A stretch of 64,000 bases of DNA from Wuchereria bancrofti (Eukaryota; Nematoda; Chromadorea; Rhabditida; Onchocercidae), in NCBI GenBank assembly GCA_005281725.1, contig SSBO01000003.1, positions 10,103,251 to 10,167,250 of the forward strand, in the 5' to 3' direction. Below, one piece after another: positions 39,501 to 51,001 of this stretch (positions are counted from its first letter, which is position 1; every line of letters starts with the position of its first letter). The notes beneath the pieces are model-generated. The model was not told the origin of the DNA and made no database searches. It saw nothing but the letters and a program-made list of their open reading frames with translations. The position numbers were made by a program, and so were the translations under genes.

Positions 39501-41886
39501 ATTGATCAAGAATTAAAATTTCACCCATTGTAATAGTTGGTTTTATTATTGCCATACTTTTATATTGCTTTTTCACCTGAAATATTCACTTATTTTACTA
39601 TTATTTCCAAAATATTTTACTATAAAATATACCGTAATACAGGTGGATAGGATGATGCATTGATCAAAACTGATAAATTTCATGGAATATTTCAATTCTT
39701 CAAGATAAAGAGAAAATCGTAATCATTTTCTAAATTTGATAAAAATAAACTATTTTTTTTTCTGGCGCATAGAAATTTGATCAATTTCAAACTAAATTTT
39801 ATATCATTTCTTGATAAATTCTATGATTACTTACAAAATTTTAAAACAACAAATAAATTTTAATAATTATATTTTTCATATATACTAAGATGAAAATGGC
39901 TAAGTAATAATAAGTAAATGATGAAAAAAAAAGTAATCAAGACAGATGTAATAATTGATTAACAATGATAAACAACTAATTAAGTGCTATTAACCTTTGA
40001 ATCATGAAATTAACAATGATTTTGAAATTTATCATATTAAAATTTACACACAATTACTATACGTATAATTAGTGTTTCTTTTTTTTTAATCATAATAAAA
40101 TAGAATTGAAATAAATATGAAGTAAATTAACAGAGCTAATTAAACTAATGAATAACACATCAACTTAGCATTTTAGTCTCGTTTGAAGTTCAATGATATA
40201 ATCAAAATTATCAATGAAATTATAATTAACTTTTTAAATATGCATAATTTTGATCCTAAACTAAATTAATATGCAAAGTAAACTGTGAATATGTAAAAAA
40301 TGATGAATAACTAGGAAGAAAATTAAAGAAGTTCAATAAATTTATAAATATTTTCTTTCGTTTTTTTCGAAAAAATATTTTTTTTCTTTGATTTCATCAT
40401 ATTTTACCAAAAATTGAAGTAAAAAGAAGATGTAAATGATTCAAAAAAATTATTCAAATAAATGTAAATAAGCAAATAATCGAAATTAAACAGATGTAAA
40501 TGAAATTAGAAAAGTTTTTTTTTTTTTTAAATTGATAATAAAAGCAATTTTGAGAGTGAAATACACAATGTGAAAATATGTCACGGCCACAAAATTTTAT
40601 TTAAATAAATAAGAAGTTGCATTATTTTCTTTTCCTTTTTTTTTTCAAATAAAAATGTCATCAATAGATGAAAAAGTGTCAAATGATTGTCACAGTTAAG
40701 ATGTTACGAGGACTCTCTTTGCAAGACAAATTTAAATAATGAAATTCGTGAAAAGAAGATTAATCCTAATATTTACATTTAGTTATAATGGTTATAATTT
40801 AAGATTTAAGATTGCTACATCTTCTGTTAATCTTTTTTAAATTTATTTTTAAATAAATTTAATTTAATTTTATAATGGAATTTTTCCTATATTTTCTTAT
40901 ATCATTCTTTAGGAATTTTCAAAATGAAAAAAGATATATTCTTCTGGTTTAGGTGTTTATAAAATTAAAGAAAAAAAGAACTTTTTTTCTTGCAAAATTT
41001 AACTATTACTTTTATAATACAATCTTTACAGATTTAAGTTTAAATTTCGAAATTTAATCATTGATTTTATAACGCTTCAATTTTTTTTTTTTTTTTGTTT
41101 TTTGCTTTTACATTTTACTTTTATTCTATTTGTTGCTTGTACTTATTTAATTTTTTATAAATTTCAAGTTTTGCAAAGAAAAAAAAAATCTTTTTGCTCT
41201 TGTAACACTTCAATTTTTTATTTGTTCAGTGAATACGAATGAATAATCAATGTCAACTAATGATGTCATCAATTTTTTTTTAATCAATTAAATTATTAAA
41301 TATTACATTAATATCTGCTTACTCATTTAAAATTCGTCGATAATCGTTATGCAAAAAAAAAGGCCAATTTGAAATAAAATAATTAAATAATCGAAAAAAA
41401 TGATATTATGGGTTGATTATTTCCATAGTAACCTGATAGAAATACGTATATTTTCTTCAATTTTTTTTAAATGGTTTGAATTGAAGATAACATTATCATT
41501 ACTGTTATAACTATTATCACGATTATTCCATTATTTATAATAGTTGTAATTTAATTCGATAAATATGATATCAAATTTTACAAAAAAAAAAAAAAAAAAA
41601 TTAAATGATAGTTTTACAATCATTTGGAGATGAAAAATTAACTCTCAAAAATTATAATTAGTAATGATACTAAGGGAAAAAAGGTATTATTAACTTTTTT
41701 TATTTTTTGAAAAAAAATTAAATTTATAAATAATAGTTTTTTTTTTTTTTGCAAAATTTTAAATTTACGTAAATATTTCTTTTTTTTCGTTTTTCTTGTA
41801 TGAATAAGAAGAAATTAAAATAAAAAAAGAAGATAATAAAAACTCACAATTTTCACAAATCGATTCACAACTGCTTGCCGTATCAT
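24571..41886 (-). CDS. sec-6: Exocyst subunit SEC6/EXOC3 with duplicated N-terminal exon block
   Basis: SEC6/EXOC3 is one of eight exocyst subunits that tether secretory vesicles to the plasma membrane. Exons, 5' to 3': A 41886-41848, B 39576-39452, C 38290-38111, D 37576-37507, E 37131-36947, F 36068-35966, G 35847-35741, H 35276-35097, I 34607-34529, J 34156-33996, K 33891-33736, L 33060-32928, M 32435-32362, N 31880-31776, O 31128-31068, P 30453-30352, Q 29477-29381, R 28711-28641, S 28547-28349, T 27812-27578, U 27145-27074, V 26934-26782, W 26643-26523, X 25539-25366, Y 24736-24571. Family landmarks: RPHCWRKM in K, LEICRLYIVEDLYAAKH in L, YYYTHLSHILYSIVNDQ in P, LEIASLLRK in X. All exons together give about 1048 aa, against roughly 750-800 for the family; H-Y alone is about 779. 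Exons A and B are weaker calls. Exon X contains one extra base that breaks the frame. Exon R is present twice because of an N gap. Confidence 0.85.
25366..25539 (-). other. SEC6 exon X with single-base frameshift
   Basis: Translation before the break is TRNLTNVLYSIAEF and on to LEIASLLRK; after it, in another frame, YPEMTEEFLFTLTDIRDD. Both halves match the SEC6 C-terminal region. The break lies in a run of four A on the minus strand (T at about 25440-25443), where three would keep the frame. Either a sequencing or assembly indel, or a damaged allele. Confidence 0.75.
26195..26547. other. Assembly gap (single N) with the flank repeated on both sides
   Basis: The N at 26371 is preceded (26195-26370) and followed (26372-26547) by essentially the same 176-bp sequence, including the 3' edge of SEC6 exon W. 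This is the signature of two contig ends that overlap but were not merged, not a biological tandem repeat. Confidence 0.85.
28611..28928. other. Assembly gap (15 N) with about 151 bp repeated; SEC6 exon R shown twice
   Basis: Fifteen N at 28763-28777 separate two copies of the same sequence (about 28611-28762 and 28778-28928). Exon R therefore occurs at 28641-28711 and again at 28807-28877, identical and with both splice sites intact. Probably an unmerged overlap. Confidence 0.85.
29668..29930. repeat. Duplicated segment with (ATT)n microsatellites in SEC6 intron
   Basis: A segment of about 50 bp (attaattatcgaatatcta onward, ending in ATT triplets) occurs at about 29673 and again at about 29819, each followed by an ATT/TTA microsatellite. 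The following 400 bp continues as degenerate copies of attatcaaatatttatta-like words. Confidence 0.7.
33736..35276 (-). other. SEC6 exon block H-K (second copy of duplicated module)
   Basis: Four exons of 180, 79, 161 and 156 nt (576 nt, 192 codons) start and end in phase 2. Landmarks: NLFAAIEK, ESIRYHLLVF, LEIILRAIEIDEK and IANRPHCWRKM. H has the same length and phases as exon C; I and J match the phases of D and E; K corresponds to F plus G. Confidence 0.75.
35405..35724. other. Assembly gap (single N) with about 160 bp repeated on both sides
   Basis: The N at 35565 is flanked by the same intronic sequence (35405-35564 and 35566-35724), between SEC6 exons H and G. An unmerged contig overlap is the simplest reading. 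Confidence 0.85.
35741..38290 (-). other. SEC6 exon block C-G (first copy of duplicated module)
   Basis: Five exons of 180, 70, 185, 103 and 107 nt (645 nt, 215 codons) start and end in phase 2. The peptide contains KLFKAYK, EKCRNDLLEF, QQIRKIIEYDA and LNRPRNWKS, the same ordered landmarks as block H-K. E carries an Asn/Asp-rich insertion (NDNDNDCNGDN) that H-K lacks. Confidence 0.75.
38848..39358. repeat. 53-bp minisatellite, about 10 copies, in SEC6 intron
   Basis: Copies begin at 38848, 38901, 38954, 39007, 39060, 39113, 39166, 39219, 39272 and 39325. Each carries atcatacgtgataaggc followed by tttatctgtcactctcc; they differ mainly in a cattctg versus gtgctg variant, and one copy has tttctgcc. 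The array lies in the intron between SEC6 exons B and C. Confidence 0.95.
39577..41847 (-). other. Long first intron of SEC6 (tentative)
   Basis: 2.27 kb of A+T-rich sequence between tentative exon A and exon B. No coding segment or other feature was recognised beyond poly-A/T runs. If exon A is wrong, this is upstream sequence instead. Confidence 0.45.
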
Positions 41887-44800
41887 AACGAGTGAATTTA
41901 ATTTTTATCCAAACAAGAAAGAAAAAAAAAATGAGAAAGAGAGGGAGAGAGAGAGAGAGAGAGAAATGAAAAAGGAAGGGAAGAAAGAGAAAGGTACTGT
42001 CTATGTAATAATTGCAAATCCAAAAAAAAATCAATTATACAGGGAATAAAAAAAAAAAATTATTCAAATTATCAAAAAATTACTCGGATCATCATTACAT
42101 TATCTCTAAATCATCCAAATTAAAAAAATAAATCCAGTTTTTTACTTTTTTTAAAAAAATTAAAAGTCAAAAATATGAAATCTATCATATTTGAATATAT
42201 TTGTAAGTTCAATTTTTTTTTTTTTTTTGAAAAAAATGCTAATTAATGATAAATAAAGGAAAATAAAAGAAAAAAATTGCTTGCTTACTATTAAGAAGAA
42301 GGAGTGAGAAAAGAAGGAAAGGCAGAAAGAAAATTTTTTAAATTTTAAAAAAAAAATCATTTTTTAAAAAAGCAGAGATGCAATTTGATTTACAAAATAG
42401 TAATAGATGGAATGGAAAAAAAGTTGCATTAAAAATGAATTGCTTAGGTTTATTGCTCTGGTTTTTTTTTAGTAATGTTAAAAATTATTATTGAAAAGAA
42501 AATTTTGTGTAATTATACTTAATTTTAAAAATTATTATTTCAAATGTTTGAATCACATTATTTCTGTTGACAACAAATGGATAGTTCAAGCGAAAAAAAA
42601 AAGAATTGATAATGAATTAAACTTTGAAGAGGAAAGTTCACTGATGAATCTAATCGATGAAGAAAAAAGGAAAGAGAATGGAAATTTAATAAATGATAAG
42701 ATGGAAATGAATGAATGAAATAGATAAATGATAAAGTGATAATAATAACATACGTAAAATATTCATTTAACATGACACAAAATAAGTAAAAAAATGATAT
42801 CATTAAATGATTTTTACAATAAAGTAAGTAAAAAAGTCAATTGAGTAGTAAGTAATGATATATTTTATATGTAAAGAAAAGAGTAATAATTTGGATAAAT
42901 TAATTTGAAAAAAAAAAAAAACAAATAGCAAACAATTTAGCAAAAAATGAAGTCTACAATTTATTAATTATTAATTAAATTATGAAATATTTCAAAATGA
43001 TATGCAATACGAAATATTATTATCGTATCACTGTTAAACTATAATGATTAAAATTTATAGCATATTTTAATTGTATGCTTTAAGCATTTAGCAAACAATA
43101 AGATTTAGTTACACTTACTTTATTGATTGACAAGAAAGTTGAAAAGTAAAAAAAAAAATGAAAAGAAATGAATAGATGGAAAGAAAAGAGGAAAATAGGA
43201 AGGAAGAAATGAATGAATAAGTAAATAAATGATAAAGCAAAAGATGTTCCATCATTCATAGCTTAGATTATCATTTATATTTCAAATATTTTTTTTTTTA
43301 AATAATTTCATAAAATAATATTAAATAAAAATGAAATATTTGAAGAAGTTAAAAAATTTAATTCTTTGTTGAATAGCTTTCCTTCATATATTATATATTA
43401 AATTATAAAATGAAAAAAAAAAAGTAAAATCATAGCATATTTCAAGTTATTGATATTTACTTTAAAAGTTTATCTCGTATGTTGCTGTTGCATCTTATTA
43501 TTTATTTATTTATTTTTTTTTTGATCATAAATTTTTATCATTTTAAATATAAAAGTTATGATAGTGCTTGTTTGTTCTGCTATGTAAATTTCACGTTTTT
43601 TGTTCAAGTCTTTTTTTCAACAAATATGTAGTCTTTGTTTTTTTGATAAATGTTAGACAACAATAATTTTAAATAAATAATTGAAAAAATTTAAGTTAAG
43701 ATTTAAAATTCAGCATAAATATTGCAAAGATTAAAGCATTCCTTCTGAAATAAAAAGACGAAAATAAAGGAAGAGCAAAAACAAGAAACAAAAACTAGAC
43801 TAATTAATTTTAGAAAAAAAAGAAAAGAATTTAATAATTCATATTTTATTCTATAATATAAACAATAAAATCTTGCAATAGGCGTATAAATTTTATTTAT
43901 CATAAAATTTTATTTCTTTCTTTTTAAAGCAAAAATAAATTGTAAAATTATCTAAATAAATAATTTCAGAAAGGTAACAATTTATTGTTTGTTGCAATCA
44001 AATTGTTAAGTATGAAAAACAGTGGCATTCATTTGTTAAAATTTTTAAATCATATAAAAGAAAGAAGGAAGAAAAAAACATTTGAATTCTTTAAAGTTTG
44101 ATGTTGAAATTTTTTTTACATTTTAGGAAAAAATTTACTTCTTTGCAAATATTTATTTTGCATAACATACTTATTATAACTAGAATAAGCAAATTCTCTT
44201 TGAAATTAAAGAAAAAAAAAATCGAACAGTACATCGAAACTTAATCCAACGTTCAATCCAATCAAAGATTACAAAAAATGATACTGACAGAAAAAAAAAA
44301 AGATCATTAATAAACTTTGACTGTAACTTCAGATTTTGTATACAATTGAAAAAAAGAAAAAAGAAATTTCCAAAACATTACCTTATCATAGCCATTTCAC
44401 GAATACCTATATGCCTTACACTTTTGAAACGTTGACTGTATCGTTACGTGATACATGCAAAATCGACAGTGTCGTTACGTGATACATAAAAAACTCAACA
44501 GTGTCGTTACGTCGCACATACAAAACTCGACAGTATCGCTACGTCGTACACAAAAAAAACTCGATAGCATTGTTACGTGATACATGCAAAACTCGACACT
44601 ATCGTTACGTGGTACATGTAAATTGATAAATGTTTTCAGGTTTTAAATATAAACTCGACATGTCATCATACCTTATATATTAACAAATCTTCTAATAGTC
44701 AATACGCTTTAAATGTTTGAAAATATGAATCAGTGCATATTTCTCTTTGAATAGTTTTTTGAAAAAACTAAAAGAACAAAATGATTCACAATAAAAAGAA

Positions 44801-46451
44801 AAAGATGCAATAAATGTCAAGTTTTATTGATTGTTTTTCACTAAAATTTTGCTAAAAGCATAAAGCAATCGAAAAAAAAAAACGTTTTTCTTAAATGTTT
44901 TTTAAGTTATAAAATTTTTTGAGAAAGGTTTGTTTACTTTATACTTTTTTTTTTCAATATAAAAAGTTAGCATATGTTTTTCTTTTTTGTATGTAATTCT
45001 AAAAAAATAGAAAAATAAAAAGTTAATTTTAGGATATGCAAAAAAAAGGGTTAAATATATCATTGAAAAAGCAAATAAAAAATGACAAAAAAAATTGAAA
45101 TTTTTTTTTAGTAGATTTAAATATTTTATAAAACTTAACTTCCATTTTGATAAATGCAAATGGTAATTATCTACAACATATCACAATGACAGAACAATTG
45201 CTAATACTTTAGATATTATTGTAAATGATATAAGCTAACAAAAGTACATTTGAAGCCAGAAAACAAAAAAAAAAAAAAAAAAAACGAAAGAAAGAAAGAA
45301 GGAAAACAAAAGATATTTCAATAAATTGAAAGAGAAAGAAAATTTTATTGTAAAATATAAAAGTATCAAAAGTTGCTGGAAAATTCTTCATATCAAAGAA
45401 CGAAATAAAAAAATTGTTAATTTTGCTGGCAAAAGAGAGAAAATTTTACATTTTAATAATCAATAAATTAATAAATTATCTTAATTTTGAATGAAAAATT
45501 ATAAGTTTTTTTTTAATTTAAGTTGATCAACTTGTCAATTTGAATTTTTTGCATTAAGTTTAATTGATTGATTTATTTATTTTTGATGTTTCAACTTTTC
45601 GACGTAAATAACAAAATTAAAATAAGACATTGATTATTTTTGGTAACTATTAACTTCCTTAATTCATGGAATAGTTTAACGGATACCAAATTAAATGTAA
45701 TATATATTTATCATTTTCAATTTGTATTCCTTCGGAATTGTTTATTCATTTCTTATTTCTATTTTATTTCGTACCAATTTATTATTCTATACAATTTTAT
45801 TCTGCACAATATCAACAATATTCAATATTAGATAATGTAAACATTTAATTAATTTATTATTTGCTAATTGCAATAAGTTATATTATTGAAATTTAAATTT
45901 GACAAAGTAGTGAAGAAAAAAAAGGAAGAAAAGATAAAAATTTATATGAAATCAATGAAATAGTATTGTTATATTTTTGATAATATTACAAACATTTGCT
46001 ATCATTATGAAATAAATAAATAAACAAAAGAATAAAGAATAGATAAATAACGATAAGTAAATAAAAGATAGGTAAGTAAAGTAAGTAAATGAACAAATAA
46101 ATTTTATACTTTATAAAATTAAATATTATTTTAACAATTATTTTTGTTTTAATTAATGCAATTTTCTCTTTTTTTAATGCGAATTAATTGATTGACATTA
46201 AGCGTATATTTATTGACGTGAGTATACGTACTAATTATAAGCGATACGAATTTTTAGACGGATTAAATTAAAATGTATCAACAAAATATATTATATTATG
46301 GATAGAACAAAAAGTTTTTATAGGACGTATTTAACACGTATTTTCATTGGAAATGACGGAGATTCACGCGGGCCGCAATTTGTTGCTACGAGTTTTTTGT
46401 TCGGAAGTGTCAATTGGTTGTGATTTTCACGTGCGGAAGGATTAATTTGCT
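41887..46451. other. Gene-free A+T-rich region upstream of SEC6 and MESD
   Basis: 4.6 kb between two divergent genes, expected to hold both promoters. It contains a GA-rich run at about 41936-41966, a 32-bp minisatellite at 44434-44627, many poly-A/T tracts, and no recognisable exon. Open frames here are Phe/Lys-rich and lack motifs. Confidence 0.55.
44434..44627. repeat. About 32-bp minisatellite, 6 copies, TACGTGATA core
   Basis: Six imperfect units of the form cgacagtgtcgttacgtgat followed by acatgcaaaact. Variants change the core to tacgtcgcac, tacgtcgtac or tacgtggtac. The core TACGTGATA is shared with the 53-bp minisatellite in the SEC6 intron. Confidence 0.85.
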
Positions 46452-47824
46452 ATGTTTGTGATGCGATTTTGGTTTATTGCATTGATGATAATTGATAACA
46501 TTTGTGTAAATTGTATGGAACAAAAAGAGAAAAAGAAAGTTAGTAGTTTAAGACTTTTCTTTAAAAAACTTTTGTTGTGTCCTTTTTTTTTTATTTTAAA
46601 GACTTTTATATTAACATTACATTTGTAAATATGTTATATTGAAATTCTAGGAAGAATTGAAATTATCAAATAAAGATAGATATTGAGGTTGTTGAAAATT
46701 AAGTAAAAGTAAAAATTAAGTAAATTTATCAACATCTTTTTTTGAAATTTGTGGGACATTCGGGATTATACGGAGAGCGACCTGGAAAAATTGTACGACC
46801 AGTGGGAGGAAAACGATGACGATGAATTGGAAGAGGATGAACTGCCACCATATAAACGCAAAATACAACAACCAAATCTTGATAAGATCATGAAACAGGT
46901 ATGCATTTCTATAATCGTCGCAAGTAGCTCTTCGCAACAATTTTTCAGCGGAGTTAACTTTTGACAACTCTTCGAGGGGTTAACCTTTGACAACTTTTCG
47001 AGGGGTCAACCCTTCTTGGTTTCCATTATTCATTAGTTTTTGTTTAATAGTGCTAGAACTTATCTGTTCGATTTTATGAATGTTTGATGAGTTAAATTTG
47101 ATTCAACGGCTGAAAATTCTAATTATACAGGCAGAAACACCGGAAGAGTTAATGATGCTATCAAAAAAGGGACAGTCTGTAATGATGTTTGTTGGTATCG
47201 GTGACGTTAATGGCAAACGAGCGGAAAAGTTTTACACGGAAAGATGGATTGGAGTATGGCAAAACAGTCTTTTCAACAATCATATCGACGTTCAGGTCAT
47301 TTCGTATTAAAAAGTTTCCTTTCATTTCCTATTTCTTCAAGTAAATGTGCTTGACTAGTATAAAATAGAAGCATAATGGCTAAGTAAAATGGATATATTC
47401 TGATTAACGATTCCGGTATGTACACGTGTTCGTTCAGGTTCAGTTTTTAGAACGATTAACAGGTATATTGCGCTGATTTGCTGAGGAGAGCTACAATCGT
47501 ACTACTAGTAAAAAGATGTATTGCATATCATATTGATAGCATAACTCTCGTGGATTGCTTTTAAGTAACCGCTTTTGATGTTTACTATATTTTACTTAGA
47601 GTTGAACACTTTATCATTGATATTTTTAACTTTATAAACTATAAAGTTTGTTTCAGACATTCACAATCGACGATAATCGTGCAATCTTCATGTTCGCAGA
47701 TGGATCGAAGGCGTGGGAAGGAAAGGATTTCTTGTTGAAACAACCGCAAGTAAGCGAAGTGTCGCTGGAAGGACGACAATACCCCGGATTGGCTTTCAGG
47801 AAGAAGAAAAAGGAGGAATTGTAA
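46452..47824 (+). CDS. LRP chaperone MESD (boca family), 188 aa
   Basis: MESD/Boca is an ER-resident chaperone for the beta-propeller/EGF modules of LDL-receptor family proteins, needed for LRP5/6 maturation. Exons: 46452-46538, 46752-46898, 47131-47295, 47657-47824 (567 nt, phase 0 throughout). Exon 1 encodes a signal peptide (MFVMRFWFIALMIIDNICVN) and the basic MEQKEKKK. Exon 2 has the conserved DIRDYTESDLEKLYDQWEE followed by an acidic stretch. Exon 3 has LMMLSKKGQSVMMFVGI and WQNSLFNNHIDVQ; exon 4 has RAIFMFADGSKAWEGKDFL and SLEGRQYPG, ending in KKKKEEL. KEEL resembles KDEL-type ER retrieval signals. Oddity: intron 1 starts GTTAGT, but the only acceptor that keeps DIRDY in frame is atttg before TGGGAC, a TG end. 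The AG after ACGG at about 46770 would keep the frame but delete the conserved DIRDYTE. Confidence 0.92.
46539..46751 (+). other. MESD intron 1 with apparent GT-TG ends
   Basis: After the signal-peptide exon (ending AAG AAA) the donor is GTTAGT. The downstream frame has a stop at 46743-46745 and no AG between that and the conserved DIRDY codons. The intron therefore seems to end in TG at 46750-46751. The inverted copy keeps the same bases. Confidence 0.65.
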
Positions 47825-49246
47825 AACATTATTTTAAACCATGCTAATTAGTGGTTTGTTTAGTGTTCAGGAAGTACTGTTATACGGGTACTTAGTAAAT
47901 AGGCTATACGATGTAAAATTTTTGTTAAAAGTTTAAAACTTTCCAATGTTGTATGATTCTTCTATTTTGGCATGTTATGTATTATTTGTGCTCTACTCTT
48001 TTCTTTTCTTTCTTTGTTTTTATCCTTTGTTGTCTTTCGAAATGTTCTTCCACATTGAAACTTTGAATTATTATTGTCACTTAAATAATAGTAAAATTGA
48101 TATTTCCTAAATGAACTTACGATAATGCTGTAGGAATATGTGATGATATTATTCACTTTATTATGTTTGACATATTTCAGTAATTTTAATAAATTTTGTA
48201 CAATTATGATGTTATACATATTCAGTAGTTAATCTTGCTACCATCTCCTATGATCTTACCTCCATTCATTTCACAGTGTCAAAAGTAATGATCCGGTAAA
48301 TCTGCAATGCCTGTTTCTAGATTTATGCAAAATTTTAGAACTGAGATTAATTGTCAGATAACCTGAGTGGTATTATTCGGATTGAAATTAACTCTTAAAA
48401 TCTATATGATATAGTGGAAAGAATTGAAGCGTTATTGGTTATTTCATATTTTATATCATTAATATGATCTTTAGGAGTTTGGAGTAGTTTGATCAGTTCT
48501 TTGCATGTTATCTTTCTTCTCTTAACGGAATTTTATCATCCATTTTATGTTAATATCTTTAGATTTATATGAATTATTGATGAACGGGAAGATAATCGAT
48601 GATATTGGACGACCGGGTACTAATAATTTTGTTTTTACATCAAATAAGAATTGAATGGGATTTTTTTTAAAAGAAAAATAGGTTTTGTTTTATGTTTGAG
48701 TGAAACTGAAACCTTGTTTTTTATTAAAAAGATTAGAAGTATGAATTTTCGAAAAGATTCTCATTTTGATTCTTTATTTTCTCTTCAAAATTAAAATAGC
48801 AGTTTCAGTGACTTATATTTACATATTTTATGTCTTCAAACATTTTTGTCAGACTCTAAGAAAAAGAAGTTTATTAAAATAATATGTGTCGGAGGATAAT
48901 CTAATTTCATTTTTACTACTTCAGCTATATTCTTCTCACAACTTATTCTTTAAAATATTTAGGGGAAAAAAATAGAATAATTTGAAAGCGATCAGATTTA
49001 TTGAGTGATCCTTCGACAAATATACCAAAGGTTTATTTATTAGTTTAATTTAAATTTCATTCCAATTTTCCAAAAGCAACGATTATTTTTGTTTTTTAAG
49101 GATTTGAAAAATACATTGTGTTGTTGCAGTGGAAGATTTTCTTTTATATTACTACATTATATTGTTGAGTTGTATTATAGAAATAGGAGAAAAGGATGGA
49201 CAATTTCAGTTCAGTTTCAATTTTTATTTAATATATAGATATATTA
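47825..49246. other. Region between MESD and the UBA-like gene
   Basis: 1.4 kb without recognisable exons. The first 170 bases still belong to the inverted repeat. The AG at about 49238, nine bases before the next ATG, could be a trans-splice acceptor. Confidence 0.5.
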
Positions 49247-51001
49247 ATGGAAAATTTGCTCGATTTTGAAGATTGGCAATTATCGAAACTTAATCAGTTT
49301 TTGGTAAGTATATCTCTTTTTGTATCAGGAATATTTTCCTTAAAAGTTAATCTTATTATATGTTAGATTGTAACGATTTCAATTATTGATAACTTAACTA
49401 GATGATAAAATGATAAATTGGGCAATAGAAATTTTGATTTTTAATTCTTTGCAATATTCATTACTTCCATTCGTTAAGATATCAGATATCATTTGCTAAC
49501 TTTATAAATGTTTACTGTTTAAATTTGTAAAATTGCGCTGTTCAATTGATCCTTAAGCTTTTAAATTTAAGATATTTGTCGGATGGTTTGAGTATTATCT
49601 TTAGTTCACTATTACTTGCATTACTATTACTTTACCAGTTTTAGTTAAGTTTTTGAAATTCACTATTGGGCATTATGTGTATTTGTGAAAAAATATGAAA
49701 TTTTTAACAGAATAAAATCCCTCTAACATTTCTGACAATTGAAATTTGAGACTTTCAGTACGCAAAAGAATTACGCATAAGATCATATATACCCCAAGGA
49801 AGGGTGTTTGTAATTAATGGATTTGTCAGAAATGTCATTAGGAAATGAAACATAAATTAATCCTTTTCCTCTTACAAGCTTCTATTTTCTAAAATTATTA
49901 TTCCAGAGTAAGTTATGAAATTTTATTTGTAGCAAAAAATAATTCTTAAATTGCTATCTATTCCAAAAACTATTTTAGCATTGTTCATTCCAGTGCGCAT
50001 ATCATATCATATCTTTTGCATTAACATTTATAAGCAATGATGAGAAATTTATCAATTAATTAAGTTATTTAGGCGGTAACAAATAATCGTGATAGGGAAG
50101 CAGCCTTATCATTATTGAAATCCTTAAACTGGAATATGGAAAAAGCTGTCGAGGTACATTTATTGAACAATACAGGAAATTTGTCAACATCATCATCAGG
50201 ATCTGATTTTGTTGTTATTGATCAAAATAGTTTATCGAATAAAGAACATAATGAAGGGTTCGTTATGTTTGGTTATCAATTTTTTTGAAAAGATAAAAAA
50301 TATAATTTTTTAAATCGATTTATCGAACTATTATGTTTTTGTGTAATTTGATCATTTTTATTGATTTGTTTTTTATCAATTTTTTATATTTCTATTTTAA
50401 TATTATATATGATACTACTCAAATTGTGAGAATTATTGGAACAATTCATTTATTATATAGGTTTGTTATCCAAGAAGATAAATCACCAAAGTATCATTTT
50501 AGGTTGATGGATTCATCTGCAATAATTTATGATACGGATTGGAAAACAGCTGTAACTTCATTTCCTGATGATGCAATGCAAAATTCTATATTATCTTTTC
50601 CTAATGATACAAGGTTAAATAATTCTTTATTTATTGTTTGATATTAACGGTTACTAATTTATCTATCATAAATTCGAATAGGCTATTATCTATTTTTCAC
50701 ATTTGTTTTACCTGTTTTTCCTCAATCATTTTATCTTTTTATTTTGTTGAACAAAAAGGAAGAAAAAAAAAACTTTTATTAGTTAGAGAAATTTAAAATT
50801 CTACAACTGTTGCTTAACGGGTTTGTTTACAGTGAGTCAGATGACTCATGTGAAGTAATCAGTGTTAATGATGGAATTAATGCAATGAGCTATGCAAATA
50901 TCAAAGATAATGTCGATAATAATGAACATTGTGATTCAAAAATTAATTTTATTCTTGGCAATTCATCGATCATGATGCAGCAAAAAAGTGATGATCATTG
51001 A
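49247..51001 (+). CDS. Small protein with N-terminal UBA-like domain, 187 aa
   Basis: Exons: 49247-49303, 50073-50257, 50461-50613 and 50833-51001 (564 nt, phases close, TGA at 50999-51001). The N-terminal 45 residues (LLDFEDWQLSKLNQFLAV, then NNRDREAALSLLKSLNWN and MEKAVEVHLL) have the pattern of a three-helix UBA-like domain, as at the N-terminus of FAF1/FAF2-type proteins, which binds ubiquitin or ubiquitinated cargo. The rest is Ser/Asp/Asn-rich and probably disordered, with SESDDSCEVISV late. No UAS or UBX domain follows, so it is either a short stand-alone protein or a truncated relative. It sits in the spacer between the two MESD copies. I do not recognise the specific gene. Confidence 0.7.

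Larger units (their letters stand above)
46330..47995 (+). repeat. Left arm of large inverted repeat (contains intact MESD)
   Basis: This arm is homologous, in reverse complement, to about 52025-53570. Introns and exons are both included, so this is a DNA-level duplication and not a retrocopy. Identity is near complete from about 46490 to 47656 and drops at both ends. Borders are approximate. Confidence 0.85.

Noticed and set aside
46749..46964. Reading MESD exon 2 as a separate gene that starts at a non-ATG codon at 46749
   Set aside because: The signal-peptide exon at 46452-46538 and exons 3-4 join it in phase 0, giving a complete MESD protein.
46716..46993. Minus-strand open frames over MESD exon 2
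   Set aside because: They are antisense shadows of the coding exon; the same shadows appear over the pseudogene.
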